In this document: piece after piece, positions 18,350 to 29,557 of the stretch
Numbering within the stretch: position 1 is the first letter of the stretch
Layout of the letters: every line of letters begins with the position of its first letter
Assembly: GCF_000521505.1 (NCBI RefSeq)
Contig: NZ_CP003915.1
Span: 1,364,001-1,428,000, forward strand
Source of the DNA: Advenella mimigardefordensis DPN7
Lineage (GTDB): Bacteria; Pseudomonadota; Gammaproteobacteria; Burkholderiales; Burkholderiaceae_B
Direction: 5' to 3'
Length of the DNA stretch: 64,000 nt
The notes under the pieces: model-generated
The model's input: the letters and a program-made list of their open reading frames with translations, nothing else
Told to the model about the DNA's origin: nothing
The model's database searches: none
Program-made: the position numbers and the translations under genes

Positions 18350-20512
18350 ATGTTTAACAAAGTGACCAAGTCGTTTCAGTATGGCGATCAGACAGTTGTA
18401 CTGGAAACCGGCGAAATCGCTCGTCAGGCTTCAGGCGCCGTTGTGGCTTCAATGGGTGATAGTGTGGTGCTGGCCACCGTTGTTGCTGCAAAAAATGCCA
18501 AACCCGGCCAGGATTTTTTCCCGCTTACCGTCGATTATGTAGAGAAAACCTATTCTGCCGGTCGTATTCCCGGTGGTTTTTTCAAACGCGAAGGTAAACC
18601 GACAGAAAAAGAAACACTGACGTCACGCCTGATCGACCGTCCGCTGCGTCCGCTGTTTCCTGAAGGCTTCTACAATGAAGTGCAGGTGATTGTTCACGTG
18701 CTGTCGGTTGATCCGCAGATCGATCCTGATATCGCTGCATTGATCGCCAGTTCTGCCGCTTTGGCTGTCTCTGGCATTCCATTTGATGGCCCTATTGGTG
18801 CTGCACGTGTTGGCTATAAAAACGGTCAGTATCTGCTGAACCCAACGCAGGACCAACTGGCTGATTCAGAAATGAACTTGGTGGTTGCCGGTACTGAAAA
18901 TGCGGTGCTGATGGTTGAGTCTGAAGCCCAGCAGCTGTCCGAAGAGGTGATGCTGGGTGGCGTCGTATATGGCCACGAGCAAATGCAGGCAGCCATTAAC
19001 GCTATCCACGATCTGGTCGCCGAAGCTGGTAAACCCGAGTGGGACTGGCAGCCTGAAGCCAAAAACGAAGCGCTGATTGCTGCGGTTACCGCCGCTGCCG
19101 AAGCCGGCCTGAAAAGCGCCTATGAAATTCGCCAGAAACAGGAACGTACAACAAAGCTGCGTGAAGTGACTGCTGCGGTTAAGCAAACGCTGGCTGAACA
19201 GGCAGAGCAGGCTGGTCAGCCTGCCCCCGACGGCGTTGCAGTAGACAATATTCTGTTTGATCTGGAATCCAAGATTGTTCGTGGTCAGATCCTGGCCGGT
19301 GAACCCCGCATTGACGGTCGTGACACCCGTACGGTACGTCCTATCTCTATCCGCCTGGGCGTGTTGCCACGTACTCATGGTAGCGTACTGTTCACTCGTG
19401 GTGAAACGCAGGCGCTGGTGATCGCCACGCTGGGCACCAAGCAGGACGAACAAATCATTGACTCGGTTATGGGCGAGCACCGCGATCGTTTCATGCTTCA
19501 CTACAATATGCCTCCGTTTGCAACGGGTGAAACCGGTCGTTTCGGTGCGCCAAAACGCCGTGAGATCGGCCATGGCCGTCTTGCCAAGCGCGCACTCGTG
19601 TCTACACTGCCTGCGCACGAAGACTTCCAGTACACCATTCGTATCGTATCTGAAATTACAGAGTCCAACGGTTCTTCATCCATGGCTTCCGTTTGCGGTG
19701 GCTCACTGGCGATGATGGATGCCGGTGTGCCTGTTAAAGATCACGTGGCGGGTGTGGCCATGGGCCTGATCAAGGACGGCGGCAAGTTCGCTGTGCTGAC
19801 CGATATTCTGGGTGATGAAGATCATCTGGGCGATATGGACTTCAAAGTGGCAGGTACCAAAAATGGTATTACTGCTTTGCAAATGGATATCAAAATTCAG
19901 GGTATTACCAAGGAAATCATGCAGGTTGCGCTGGCTCAGGCCCGCGACGGCCGTATGCATATCCTGGGCAAAATGACCGAAGCGCTTACCGGTTCACGCC
20001 AGGAATTGTCTACTTTTGCACCACGCATGTTGTCCATGAAAATCAATCCGGAAAAAATCCGTGACGTGATTGGTAAGGGCGGCGCCACGATTCGTGCGCT
20101 GACAGAAGAAACCGGTTGCCATATCGATATCAGCGATGAGGGTGTTGTTACCATTTCCAGCGCCGATCTGGAGCAGGCTAAAGAAGCGGAACGCCGTATC
20201 GCCGAGCTGACTGCTGTGGTTGAGGTGGGTCAGGTTTACGAAGGCACGGTACAGCGTTTGCTGGACTTCGGCGGTATCGTACAGATTCTGCCAGGTCGTG
20301 ACGGCTTGCTGCATATTTCTGAAATCGCCAACTACCGCATTGCCAACATCAATGATGTGCTGTCAGTCGGACAGAAAGTCAAGGTCAAGGTTATTGAGGC
20401 GGATGATCGCGGTCGTCTGCGTTTGTCAGCCAAAGCCCTGGGCGGACTGGAAGGTGCACAGGAAAATGCACCTGCAGAAGCTGGCGAGCAGTCTGACAAG
20501 CCTGCAGAATAA
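18350..20512 (+). CDS. pnp: Polyribonucleotide nucleotidyltransferase (PNPase)
   Basis: A 720-residue phosphorolytic 3'-5' exoribonuclease and degradosome component. Two RNase PH domains are visible (the first with [23 protein letters not shown], the second with [22 protein letters not shown] and [19 protein letters not shown]). They are followed by the KH domain ([20 protein letters not shown]) and the S1 domain ([20 protein letters not shown]). It degrades mRNA with phosphate and helps tRNA and sRNA maturation. The SD TAAGGA precedes the ATG. No unusual feature apart from a short acidic tail. Confidence 0.98.
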   Translation: MFNKVTKSFQYGDQTVVLETGEIARQASGAVVASMGDSVVLATVVAAKNAKPGQDFFPLTVDYVEKTYSAGRIPGGFFKREGKPTEKETLTSRLIDRPLRPLFPEGFYNEVQVIVHVLSVDPQIDPDIAALIASSAALAVSGIPFDGPIGAARVGYKNGQYLLNPTQDQLADSEMNLVVAGTENAVLMVESEAQQLSEEVMLGGVVYGHEQMQAAINAIHDLVAEAGKPEWDWQPEAKNEALIAAVTAAAEAGLKSAYEIRQKQERTTKLREVTAAVKQTLAEQAEQAGQPAPDGVAVDNILFDLESKIVRGQILAGEPRIDGRDTRTVRPISIRLGVLPRTHGSVLFTRGETQALVIATLGTKQDEQIIDSVMGEHRDRFMLHYNMPPFATGETGRFGAPKRREIGHGRLAKRALVSTLPAHEDFQYTIRIVSEITESNGSSSMASVCGGSLAMMDAGVPVKDHVAGVAMGLIKDGGKFAVLTDILGDEDHLGDMDFKVAGTKNGITALQMDIKIQGITKEIMQVALAQARDGRMHILGKMTEALTGSRQELSTFAPRMLSMKINPEKIRDVIGKGGATIRALTEETGCHIDISDEGVVTISSADLEQAKEAERRIAELTAVVEVGQVYEGTVQRLLDFGGIVQILPGRDGLLHISEIANYRIANINDVLSVGQKVKVKVIEADDRGRLRLSAKALGGLEGAQENAPAEAGEQSDKPAE

Positions 20513-20621
20513 GTTGTACTGCATTACGTATTGCTTCAACAGAGGCAATACGCTGTTCTGGCGGAGCGCTGCAGCACGGGTCAGGTCAGTTTACTGTTGG
20601 CCTTGTTGTTGGCGGATTTGT

Positions 20622-20673
20622 CAGGCAATAAAAAAACCGATCACTCTGAGTTGATCGGTTTTTTTATTGCCTG
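20622..20673. terminator. Convergent pnp/gdhA terminator with a perfect 22-bp stem
   Basis: An uninterrupted 22-bp inverted repeat (20622-20643 with 20652-20673, 8-nt loop). Its centre is ACCGATCA/TGATCGGT, flanked by A-rich and T-rich arms, so a T-tract follows the hairpin on either strand. It lies between the convergent pnp and gdhA genes and should terminate both. Confidence 0.9.
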
Positions 20674-20726
20674 TTCAGCGCAACCGAAAGCAGCAGGTGC
20701 TGCCTGCGGTTGGTTCGGCGGGCGGG

Positions 20727-22469
<1,743 letters not shown>

Positions 22470-22877
22470 TCAGCCTGTAATCGCGGCGATGCCGGCGAGG
22501 GCTGTTTCTGCATCCTGGCTGGCCTGAACGCCCGATACGCCAACGGCGCCAATGGTCTGGCCATCCACGATAACCGGAACGCCGCCCTCGAGCATGCCAG
22601 AAATAGCGGGTGCAGACAGGAATGCGTAGCGACCGTTATTGATCATTTCTTCGTAGCCTTTGGTTTCACGGCGACCCAGCGCTGCAGCATGCGCTTTGGC
22701 GGGGGCAATATGAGCGGAGACCGGGGCCGCGCCGTCAAGGCGTTTCAGGGCCAGCAGATGGCCGCCATCGTCAGTCACGGCGATGGTAACGGCCCAGTTG
22801 TTTTTGCTGGCATGCGCGGCCGCTGCATCGATGATTTTCTGAACGTCTTCCTGTTCGAGTACGGACTTGGTTTTCAT
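22470..22877 (-). CDS. GlcG/HbpS family protein
   Basis: A 135-residue member of the GlcG/HbpS (DUF336-type) family. Typical segments are DGGHLLALKRLDGA, ETKGYEEMINNGRYAFLSAPAISG (quoted in parts) and EGGVPVIVDGQTIGAVGVSG. Family members bind haem or cobalamin-like ligands or accompany organic-acid utilisation genes, but the biochemical role is generally unknown. The start at 22877 is supported by GGAG 5 nt upstream; the longer frame is not. It stands alone between gdhA and the indolepyruvate oxidoreductase. Confidence 0.82.
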   Translation of the reverse strand: MKTKSVLEQEDVQKIIDAAAAHASKNNWAVTIAVTDDGGHLLALKRLDGAAPVSAHIAPAKAHAAALGRRETKGYEEMINNGRYAFLSAPAISGMLEGGVPVIVDGQTIGAVGVSGVQASQDAETALAGIAAITG

Positions 22878-23029
22878 AGTGGCTCCGAAATGGGTTATCA
22901 AACCATCTATTATAGTGAGGAACCACGGTTGCTTTGTAACTTCTGGCGTTAAAGCGGTGTGCACCAAAGTTTCGAATCGGCTTGCACGCGATCAGGAGCG
23001 GGGCAGAGCAGCGCCCGCTCTTGATGCCG

Positions 23030-26000
23030 TTATGCTGCCTTGCTTAATGCGGTGCGGCGATAGGCTTCGAGCAGTTGCACTCGGCGCGCCGCTGCCTTTT
23101 GCATATTTGCCTCTTTGACGTGACCATAGCCACGGATATCGTCGGGCAGGCGAGCCAGCGCAACTGCCGCATCGTAGTTGGTGTCACTCAGGCTCTGATT
23201 GATTTCATCCAGTAATGCGAAATACTCGTCAATCAGGGCCCGCTCGGCACGTCGTTCCTCGGTGCGGCCAAACGGATCGAGTGCCGTGGCACGCAGTGAC
23301 TTGAAGCGCGCCAATAGCCTGAAGGCTTGCATCATCCAGGGACCGTATTTCTTCTTGATCAGATGGCCCTTTTTGTCTTTCTTGCTGAAAGCGGGTGGCG
23401 CCAGATGTACATGCAGCGCATAGTCACGACCCGGTTCTCCTTCAAACTGCGCCCGCAACTGATCAAAATAGGCCGGTTCCGTATACAGGCGCGCCACCTC
23501 GTACTCGTCCTTATAGCTCATTAGCTTTGCCAGATTGCGCGCTACCGCTTCGGTGAGCGTATGGCCGCCAAAGCCGCCGGCTTTTTCCGTCTCGCGAATC
23601 CGTGCGACCGCCTGGGTAAAGCGCTGTGCATACCGGCTGTTCTGGTAATTTGTTAGGTGCTGCTCAAGACGCTTGATCAGTGTGTCGATACTCTCGGGCA
23701 TGCTGATCAGGTTCTCGTGACGCGCCGTGCGTTTGCTGTTGCCTAACGGTATAGACTGCAAGCCGTGGTGGGCCAGATAGCGTCCCCATTCAAAGGCAGC
23801 CAGGTTCTTCTCAATGGCAACGCCATTGAGTTCGATGGCGCGCTCCAGGCTTTCGTGGTGCAGCGGAATCCAGCCTTTTTGCCAGGCGTAACCCAGCATC
23901 AGCGGGTTGGCGAAAATTGCATCGCCCAGTAGCGCAACCGCATAGCCATTGGCGTCCAGAAAATCACATTTGTCCCGGCCCAGCAGATCCTGCATATCCT
24001 GTTCGGTTGCGACCGAAGGAAATTGCCATTTGGGGTCCTGGAAAATTTCCGCTGTTGGTACTTTGGCGCTATTGATGGCGGCTACCGTGATGCCCTTACG
24101 GGTTTTGGAGGTAATCTCGCGCGATGCAGCCACAATGGCATCACAGCCAATAATCAGATCGGCTTCGCCCATGCCAATACGGGTTGAATGCAGGTCTGCC
24201 GGCTGGTAACCGATTTGCACGTGGCTGACGACCGCGCCGCCTTTTTGTGCCAGTCCGGTAATGTCCAGTACGTTAACGCCTTTTTGTTCCAGGTGAGCAG
24301 CCATGCCCAACAGGGCACCAATGGTCACCACCCCGGTACCGCCTACGCCGGGCACCAGAATGTTGTACGAGCGCTCGATGACAGGCTGTGCCGGCACTGG
24401 GATATCGGCTTCTATCTTCTCGAAAGAAAGTGTGGCTGTCTGGGGTTTGCGTACCTTGGCGCCTTCCGCCGTCACAAAGCTGGGGCAGAATCCGTTAAGG
24501 CAGGAGTAATCCTTGTTGCAGGAAGACTGGTTGATACGGCGCTTGCTGCCCATCGGCGTATCAACCGGTTCGACGGACAGGCAGTTTGACTTGACCCCGC
24601 AGTCACCACAACCCTCACAGACTGCTTCATTGATGAAGACGCGTCGATCCGGGTCGGGATAGGCATTGCGTTTGCGACGCCGGCGCTTCTCGGTTGCGCA
24701 GGTCTGGTCGTAGATCAGGATGGTTGTGCCTTCGGTATCGCGCAATTGCAGTTGTACGTCATCGAGCGAGTCGCGGTGGAAGACATCGGGATTGCCAATA
24801 AGGCTGACGCCTTTGTATTTTTCCGGTTCGTCACTGACGATCACGATACGGGTGGCGCCTTCTGCATGCAGCTGGGCATTGATTTGTGGCACCGTCAGCG
24901 TGCCATCTACCGGCTGTCCGCCTGTCATGGCAACGGCATCGTTGTACAGAATTTTGTAGGTAATGTTAACCTTGGCCGCAATCGAGGCGCGGATCGCCAG
25001 AATGCCTGAGTGAAAGTAAGTACCGTCCCCCAGATTGGCGAAAATATGCTTGGTGCTCGTAAAATCTTTCTGGCCGATCCATGGTACGCCTTCGCCGCCC
25101 ATCTGCGTAAAGGTATCGGTGCTGCGATCCATCCAGATCGTCATATAGTGGCAGCCAATACCGGCCACGGCTCGTGAACCTTCCGGTACGCGCGTGGACG
25201 TATTATGAGGGCAGCCGGAACAGAACCAGGGTTTGCGATCCTGTACCACAACCGGGCGTTTGGCGTCCTGTTCCTTAGCCTGAATAATGGCGATGCGGGC
25301 CTGAATGCGGGCGCGCACGTCGTCGGGCAGCGCATGTTTTTCCAGGCGCTTGGCAATGGCCTTGGCAATAATGGCAGGGGACAGTTCGTAATTGGCCGGC
25401 AGCAGCCACTTGCCGCGCGGGACTGACCATTCGCCGCCGCCATCGTCGCGCGCATCAAATTTACCGTAAACGTCGGGGCGAACATCGTCGCGCCAGTTAT
25501 ACAGTTCTTCCTTCAGTGCGTATTCCATGATCTGGCGCTTTTCTTCAACCACCAGAATTTCATCCAGCCCTTGCGCAAAGTGTCGGGCGCCTTGCGCTTC
25601 CAGCGGCCACACGCAGCCCACCTTGTACAGGCGGATGCCGATGTCGGCACAGGTTTGCTCATCCAGTCCGAGGTCGGTCAGCGCCTGGCGTACGTCCAGA
25701 TACGCTTTGCCGGCCGTCATAATGCCGAACCGGGCTCTGGGTGAGTCAAAAATGATCTTGTCCAGCTTATTGGCCCGCACGTAGGCCAGTGCTGCGTAGA
25801 ATTTATAGTTGTTGAGCCGGGCTTCCTGGTCCAGCGGCGGGTCGGGCCAGCGAATGGACAGGCCGCCTTCGGGCATCTCAAAATCCGATGGCGTAATCGT
25901 CTGAACGCGATCCGGATCCAGTTCAACGGACGAGCTGGACTCAAGTACGTCGGTCACACATTTCATGGCTACCCACAGGCCTGAATAGCGGCTCATGGCC

Positions 26001-26590
26001 CAGCCATGCACGCCAAAGTCCAGGTATTCCTGCACATTGCTGGGGTAGAGCACGGGAATGCCGGCAGATTGCAGGTTATGCTCGGACTGATAGGCGACGG
26101 TGGACGATTTGGCGGCATGATCATCGCCTGCCAGCAGCAGTACGCCGCCAAACTGGCTGGAACCGGCCGAGTTGGCGTGCTTGAAGACATCCATGGAACG
26201 ATCCAGGCCCGGTCCTTTGCCATACCACATCGCAAATACGCCTTGTTTGGTGGCGCCGGGAAACAGATTAACCTGTTGTGAACCCCATACCGCAGTGGCA
26301 CCAAGCTCTTCGTTCACGCCAGGCTGGAATGAAATCTCATGTTCAGCGAGGTATTTCTTTGCCTTCCACAGGCTTAAGTCCAGATTGCCCAGGGGAGAGC
26401 CGCGGTAGCCGGAAATGAATCCGCCGGTATCAAGGCCGACGCGTCGGTCACGGTCTTTCTGCAACATGGGCAGACGCACCAGCGCCTGGGTGCCACTCAT
26501 ATAGACGCGGCCTCTTTCCAGGCTATATTTGTCGTCAATGGTGGTATTCTTCAGGGCATCCTGTGCCACTTTGGGTAGTGGGGCATTCAT
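23030..26590 (-). CDS. Fused indolepyruvate ferredoxin oxidoreductase (IorA-IorB type 2-oxoacid oxidoreductase)
   Basis: A 1186-residue single-chain 2-oxoacid:ferredoxin oxidoreductase. The N-terminal third has the IorA-like pyrimidine-binding part (VRLPMLQKDRDRRVGLDTGG), and a TPP-binding region follows around GCPHNTSTRVPEGSRAVAGI. A Cys-rich Fe-S segment lies near residues 655-700 (CEGCGDCGVKSNC and NKDYSCLNGFCPSF). The gamma domain begins near residue 752 with VPGVGGTGVVTIGALLG. It oxidatively decarboxylates aryl-pyruvates or branched 2-oxoacids to acyl-CoA. The start at 26590 follows the SD CGGAGA. The fused form is known from aerobic proteobacteria. The true substrate is not readable here. 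Confidence 0.9.
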   Translation of the reverse strand: MNAPLPKVAQDALKNTTIDDKYSLERGRVYMSGTQALVRLPMLQKDRDRRVGLDTGGFISGYRGSPLGNLDLSLWKAKKYLAEHEISFQPGVNEELGATAVWGSQQVNLFPGATKQGVFAMWYGKGPGLDRSMDVFKHANSAGSSQFGGVLLLAGDDHAAKSSTVAYQSEHNLQSAGIPVLYPSNVQEYLDFGVHGWAMSRYSGLWVAMKCVTDVLESSSSVELDPDRVQTITPSDFEMPEGGLSIRWPDPPLDQEARLNNYKFYAALAYVRANKLDKIIFDSPRARFGIMTAGKAYLDVRQALTDLGLDEQTCADIGIRLYKVGCVWPLEAQGARHFAQGLDEILVVEEKRQIMEYALKEELYNWRDDVRPDVYGKFDARDDGGGEWSVPRGKWLLPANYELSPAIIAKAIAKRLEKHALPDDVRARIQARIAIIQAKEQDAKRPVVVQDRKPWFCSGCPHNTSTRVPEGSRAVAGIGCHYMTIWMDRSTDTFTQMGGEGVPWIGQKDFTSTKHIFANLGDGTYFHSGILAIRASIAAKVNITYKILYNDAVAMTGGQPVDGTLTVPQINAQLHAEGATRIVIVSDEPEKYKGVSLIGNPDVFHRDSLDDVQLQLRDTEGTTILIYDQTCATEKRRRRKRNAYPDPDRRVFINEAVCEGCGDCGVKSNCLSVEPVDTPMGSKRRINQSSCNKDYSCLNGFCPSFVTAEGAKVRKPQTATLSFEKIEADIPVPAQPVIERSYNILVPGVGGTGVVTIGALLGMAAHLEQKGVNVLDITGLAQKGGAVVSHVQIGYQPADLHSTRIGMGEADLIIGCDAIVAASREITSKTRKGITVAAINSAKVPTAEIFQDPKWQFPSVATEQDMQDLLGRDKCDFLDANGYAVALLGDAIFANPLMLGYAWQKGWIPLHHESLERAIELNGVAIEKNLAAFEWGRYLAHHGLQSIPLGNSKRTARHENLISMPESIDTLIKRLEQHLTNYQNSRYAQRFTQAVARIRETEKAGGFGGHTLTEAVARNLAKLMSYKDEYEVARLYTEPAYFDQLRAQFEGEPGRDYALHVHLAPPAFSKKDKKGHLIKKKYGPWMMQAFRLLARFKSLRATALDPFGRTEERRAERALIDEYFALLDEINQSLSDTNYDAAVALARLPDDIRGYGHVKEANMQKAAARRVQLLEAYRRTALSKAA

Positions 26591-26953
26591 ACTTTTGTCT
26601 CCGATATGGTCCATATGCTTATATGCGCATGATTCCCTGACATTGTCACTGCCGTCTTGTGAACGGTATGAACAACGGCCTGGAATGTTCACCGCCTTTC
26701 GGGGCGATGCTATATCGTCCTGATGAATGGCAGCTGACTCTTGCTGCAACTCATCATGTCTGCCTGCCAATGTGAGCCCGGAGTTGCAGCGGAGTCACCG
26801 GAAGTAAAAGTCAGCAGGCAAATTCTTTAATTGACGTTAACGTAAAGTTAAGGCATTTTCAGCTACAGCGAAACAAAAATAACCCGCATTAGGGTATATC
26901 CTAGAATCATGTTAGTCGTGTGCGCAACAAAGCGCAAGAATCGGGAAAGAAAA
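26591..26953. other. Intergenic region upstream of the indolepyruvate oxidoreductase
   Basis: No supported gene apart from the possible earlier start of the small membrane protein. It must contain the promoter of the oxidoreductase on the minus strand. No clear hexamers or repeats were found. Confidence 0.35.
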
Positions 26954-27157
26954 GTGAAAGGCGTGTTGTCGAAACTGGAAAACTTCATCTCTGCTCTGGG
27001 TGCCAGGCCGTTCGCGCTTGGCATGTTGCTGAGCGTTATATTCTGGATTTTTCTTGGCAATTTTGTAGTGGCTGCCTGTGCCGGCCTGTTAGTGTCTTTT
27101 TTTATTGCTGCAGCGGTATCGGTGTGGAAATTGAATCGTCGGCCGCGTGATGAGTAG
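26954..27157 (+). CDS. Small putative membrane protein
   Basis: A 67-residue frame starting with GTG at 26954 behind GGGAAAGAAAA. An alternative ATG at 26909 would add 15 basic residues. It predicts two hydrophobic spans (FALGMLLSVIFWIFLGN and FVVAACAGLLVSFFIAAAVS) ending in a basic tail WKLNRRPRDE, which is a coherent inner-membrane topology. I do not recognise a family. Its 3' end overlaps that of the minus-strand frame at 27102 by 56 bp, so at least one of the two may not be expressed. Confidence 0.45.
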   Translation: MKGVLSKLENFISALGARPFALGMLLSVIFWIFLGNFVVAACAGLLVSFFIAAAVSVWKLNRRPRDE

Positions 27158-27377
27158 TGAGCTGTGTGACTAAGAATTTCTCCGCACGTTTGATCATCAA
27201 ATTTGCGCTTTCAAATGCCTTCATCATTTGGCGCTCAGATCGTTCGCGCATTTTTCTTGTTAACTCTGCGGCACTGTGAGAAGTTAGCTTTTGATAGTCA
27301 GGAGAAGGTTGCAGCGTGAAAAGATCAGGTAACGTCCGAAGCACCTTAGCTGCTTTGCGCATGGTTCGTGATCTCAT
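27102..27377 (-). CDS. Hypothetical small basic helical protein
   Basis: A 91-residue frame with a good SD (AGGGG, 6 nt before ATG 27377). The sequence is rich in charged residues with helical pattern (ELTRKMRERSERQMMKAF and ANLMIKRAEKFLVTQL), unlike typical antisense shadow frames. No recognised family, signal peptide or membrane span. Its tail overlaps the small membrane-protein frame on the other strand. Real-gene status rests only on the ribosome-binding site and composition. Confidence 0.42.
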   Translation of the reverse strand: MRSRTMRKAAKVLRTLPDLFTLQPSPDYQKLTSHSAAELTRKMRERSERQMMKAFESANLMIKRAEKFLVTQLTTHHAADDSISTPIPLQQ

Positions 27378-27792
27378 ACATCGCCCCTAATAAGAAAACG
27401 AGATTTGCAACAAGAAAGCCTTCCAAAACGAGACAGAGCTTGAAGCTACTCTTTTAAAGATTAAAGAAAATTGCGTTACAAAATGTCACTAATATTCAAT
27501 TGGCAATAAAGCACAGTCACCCCCTACCTCTGCAATAGCCTTGCGCGTATTACGACGACATAACTGTCCACCCTGCTTATTCCCGGCAGGGCTCCTTTGC
27601 GTCAATTGACGGGGCGCAAGAATCAGAGCCCATCAATGTTGAGGTGCGTTTCAGTTAAGGATTGGGGCAGTCAGGGAGCTGAATTATGTGGTGTTACAAT
27701 GCCACGAATTTTAATTATTGTTTTTCTGTTCTAATGTAACGAGTTCGTATGCCTGGACATTTATCAAAGGCATTGATTCATAAAAATAGTAC
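27378..27792. other. Intergenic region with possible structured RNA
   Basis: A 415 bp stretch without a supported protein gene. Between 27528 and 27628 nested inverted repeats occur: CTCTG/CAGAG and CTTGCGC/GCGCAAG as the outer arms, then CCCTGC/GCAGGG (27571-27576 with 27586-27591) and the palindrome GTCAATTGAC (27601-27610) inside. This could fold as an approximately 100-nt structured transcript on either strand. It does not match tmRNA, RNase P RNA or SRP RNA as far as I can judge. Confidence 0.35.
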
Positions 27793-27869
27793 TGGGGTGA
27801 CTGATGGGGCTCGAACCCACGACAACCGGAATCACAATCCGGGACTCTACCAACTGAGCTACAGTCACC
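27793..27869 (-). tRNA. tRNA-His (anticodon GTG)
   Basis: Read on the minus strand it folds as a full cloverleaf. The acceptor stem is GTGACTG/CAGTCAC, the D-arm contains AGCTCAGTTGGTAGAG, the anticodon stem-loop is CCGGATTGTGATTCCGG with anticodon GTG, and the T-arm contains GGTTCGAGCCC. The discriminator base is C73 with an encoded CCA. The base before the acceptor stem is G, able to pair with C73, which is the G-1 identity mark of tRNA-His. Confidence 0.97.
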
Positions 27870-27886
27870 ATCCGAGTAAGCATGAG

Positions 27887-27915
27887 AGTATAGCAAGTAT
27901 ATATTCAATATACAA
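27887..27915 (-). promoter_or_regulatory. Sigma-70 promoter of the tRNA-His gene
   Basis: On the minus strand TTGTAT (27910-27915) and TATACT (27887-27892) are separated by 17 bp and lie about 18 bp before the tRNA-His 5' end. Both hexamers are close to consensus and the spacing is ideal. Confidence 0.7.
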
Positions 27916-27985
27916 GATAAAACTGGCGCAACACGCTATATTGTTGTCTTTTTAGTCGTTATGAAGGTAAGCGGGTGTCTTTGTG

Positions 27986-29440
27986 ATGTCTTCTCTGTGG
28001 GAATTTCTGGTTGAATATCAAACACATCTGATTTTCGCAGCAAGTGTGGTTCTCAGCGTTTCGGCAGCGGTTCATATCGCGCTGACCAAGCGTGATGTTC
28101 GCGCCGCGATTGCGTGGGTCGGCGTCGTGCTGTTTTCTCCCTTTCTGGGGCCGATTCTGTATTTTATTGTGGGCATCAACCGCATCCGGCACACCCGGAT
28201 CAGGTCCCATCGGGACAGGCTGCTAAAGGAGGTCGCCGACCACACCGCCGTCACGGTCAGTGATCTTGCGCGTCATGCCGCTCCTCAGTGTTTATCGCTG
28301 AAAAAAGCCAGCGACACCGTCACCCGTTTCCCCTTGTGTGGTGGTAATGAAATCATTCCGCTCAACGGCGGAGACCAGGCATATCCGGCCATGCTGGCGG
28401 CGATTGACGCGGCGACAGACTCGGTCGTGTTGCAAACCTATATTTTCGATAATGATATTGTCGGGCATCGCTTTGCCGACAGTCTGATTGCTGCATTCCA
28501 GCGCGGTGTTCGGGTTCGGATACTGATTGATTCCATCGGCGTGCGCTACTCTCATCCTACCATCGTGAATCGCTTAAGACAGCAGGGCGTCATGGTGGAA
28601 CTGTTCGAAACCAACGCCGTCACCTGGCGCATGCCATATGCCAACATGCGTTGCCACCGTAAAATTCTGGTGGTCGATGGCGAATACGGCTTTGCTGGCG
28701 GCATGAATATTCGTGAAGAATTTCTGACTGAAATCACACGTGACGAGACTGCACGTGATATTCATTTCCAGGTGCGTGGTCCGATTGTGGCGCAGTTGCT
28801 GGTGATTTTTTGTCATGACTGGCTGTTTTCCACTGGCGAACAGCTGAAGCTAAGCGAGTGGGTCGCGGCCGAAGCGGCCTTTATGCCCGCCGATATGGCC
28901 GCGCGTTGCGTTCCTTCCGGCCCGGATCGTGAAATCGAAAGTACCCACAAAGTCTTGCTGGCTGCCTGCGCCGTTGCCCAACAGCGGATCCGGATTCAGT
29001 CGCCGTATTTTCTGCCAGATCAGGTTCTGATTGGAGCGCTCACCACCGCCGCCAGGCGCGGGGTGCAAGTGGATATTGTGATCCCGGGCAGGAATAATCT
29101 GCGTTTGGTTCAATACGCCATGATGGCGCAGATTGATCAGATGATTGAGACCGGCTGCCGGGTATGGAAAGGGTCCGGCAATTTTGATCACTCCAAGCTG
29201 ATGACTGTGGATGACAGCTGGTCGCTGATCGGATCGTCCAACTGGGACTCACGCAGTTTGCGACTTAATTTCGAAATCGATATCGAGGTGTACGATCGGC
29301 GCCTGGCCGGTTGGATTAATGGCGCCATCGATAACGAAATTGCCCACGGCGAGCGCTTGACCGTAGAGGCCTTGCGTAAGCAGGGCCTGCTGGCGATTCT
29401 CAGGAATAAACTGATCTGGCTGGCTACGCCGTATTTGTAG
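27986..29440 (+). CDS. cls: Cardiolipin synthase (phospholipase D superfamily)
   Basis: A 484-residue membrane-anchored cardiolipin synthase joining two phosphatidylglycerol molecules (or PG and another phospholipid). Two N-terminal spans (LIFAASVVLSVSAAVHIAL and AIAWVGVVLFSPFLGPILYF) precede two PLD domains. Their HKD motifs are visible as CHRKILVVDGEYGFAGG (about residue 221) and FDHSKLMTVDDSWSLIGSSN (about residue 401). The ATG at 27986 follows a GTG at 27983; neither has a strong SD. It is transcribed away from tRNA-His. Confidence 0.93.
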   Translation: MSSLWEFLVEYQTHLIFAASVVLSVSAAVHIALTKRDVRAAIAWVGVVLFSPFLGPILYFIVGINRIRHTRIRSHRDRLLKEVADHTAVTVSDLARHAAPQCLSLKKASDTVTRFPLCGGNEIIPLNGGDQAYPAMLAAIDAATDSVVLQTYIFDNDIVGHRFADSLIAAFQRGVRVRILIDSIGVRYSHPTIVNRLRQQGVMVELFETNAVTWRMPYANMRCHRKILVVDGEYGFAGGMNIREEFLTEITRDETARDIHFQVRGPIVAQLLVIFCHDWLFSTGEQLKLSEWVAAEAAFMPADMAARCVPSGPDREIESTHKVLLAACAVAQQRIRIQSPYFLPDQVLIGALTTAARRGVQVDIVIPGRNNLRLVQYAMMAQIDQMIETGCRVWKGSGNFDHSKLMTVDDSWSLIGSSNWDSRSLRLNFEIDIEVYDRRLAGWINGAIDNEIAHGERLTVEALRKQGLLAILRNKLIWLATPYL

Positions 29441-29557
29441 TGTATAAGGTGCGAATTCCATCCGATTATCCAGACACAAAAAATATTTGATAAGAAAGAA
29501 AACGGCAGTATGCAATGCCAACGTGTGTATCAGTATTTACCAAGAGGAGAAGTATCA

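Noticed and set aside
18866..19618. 250-residue minus-strand frame
   Set aside because: Fully antisense to pnp, whose protein is complete.
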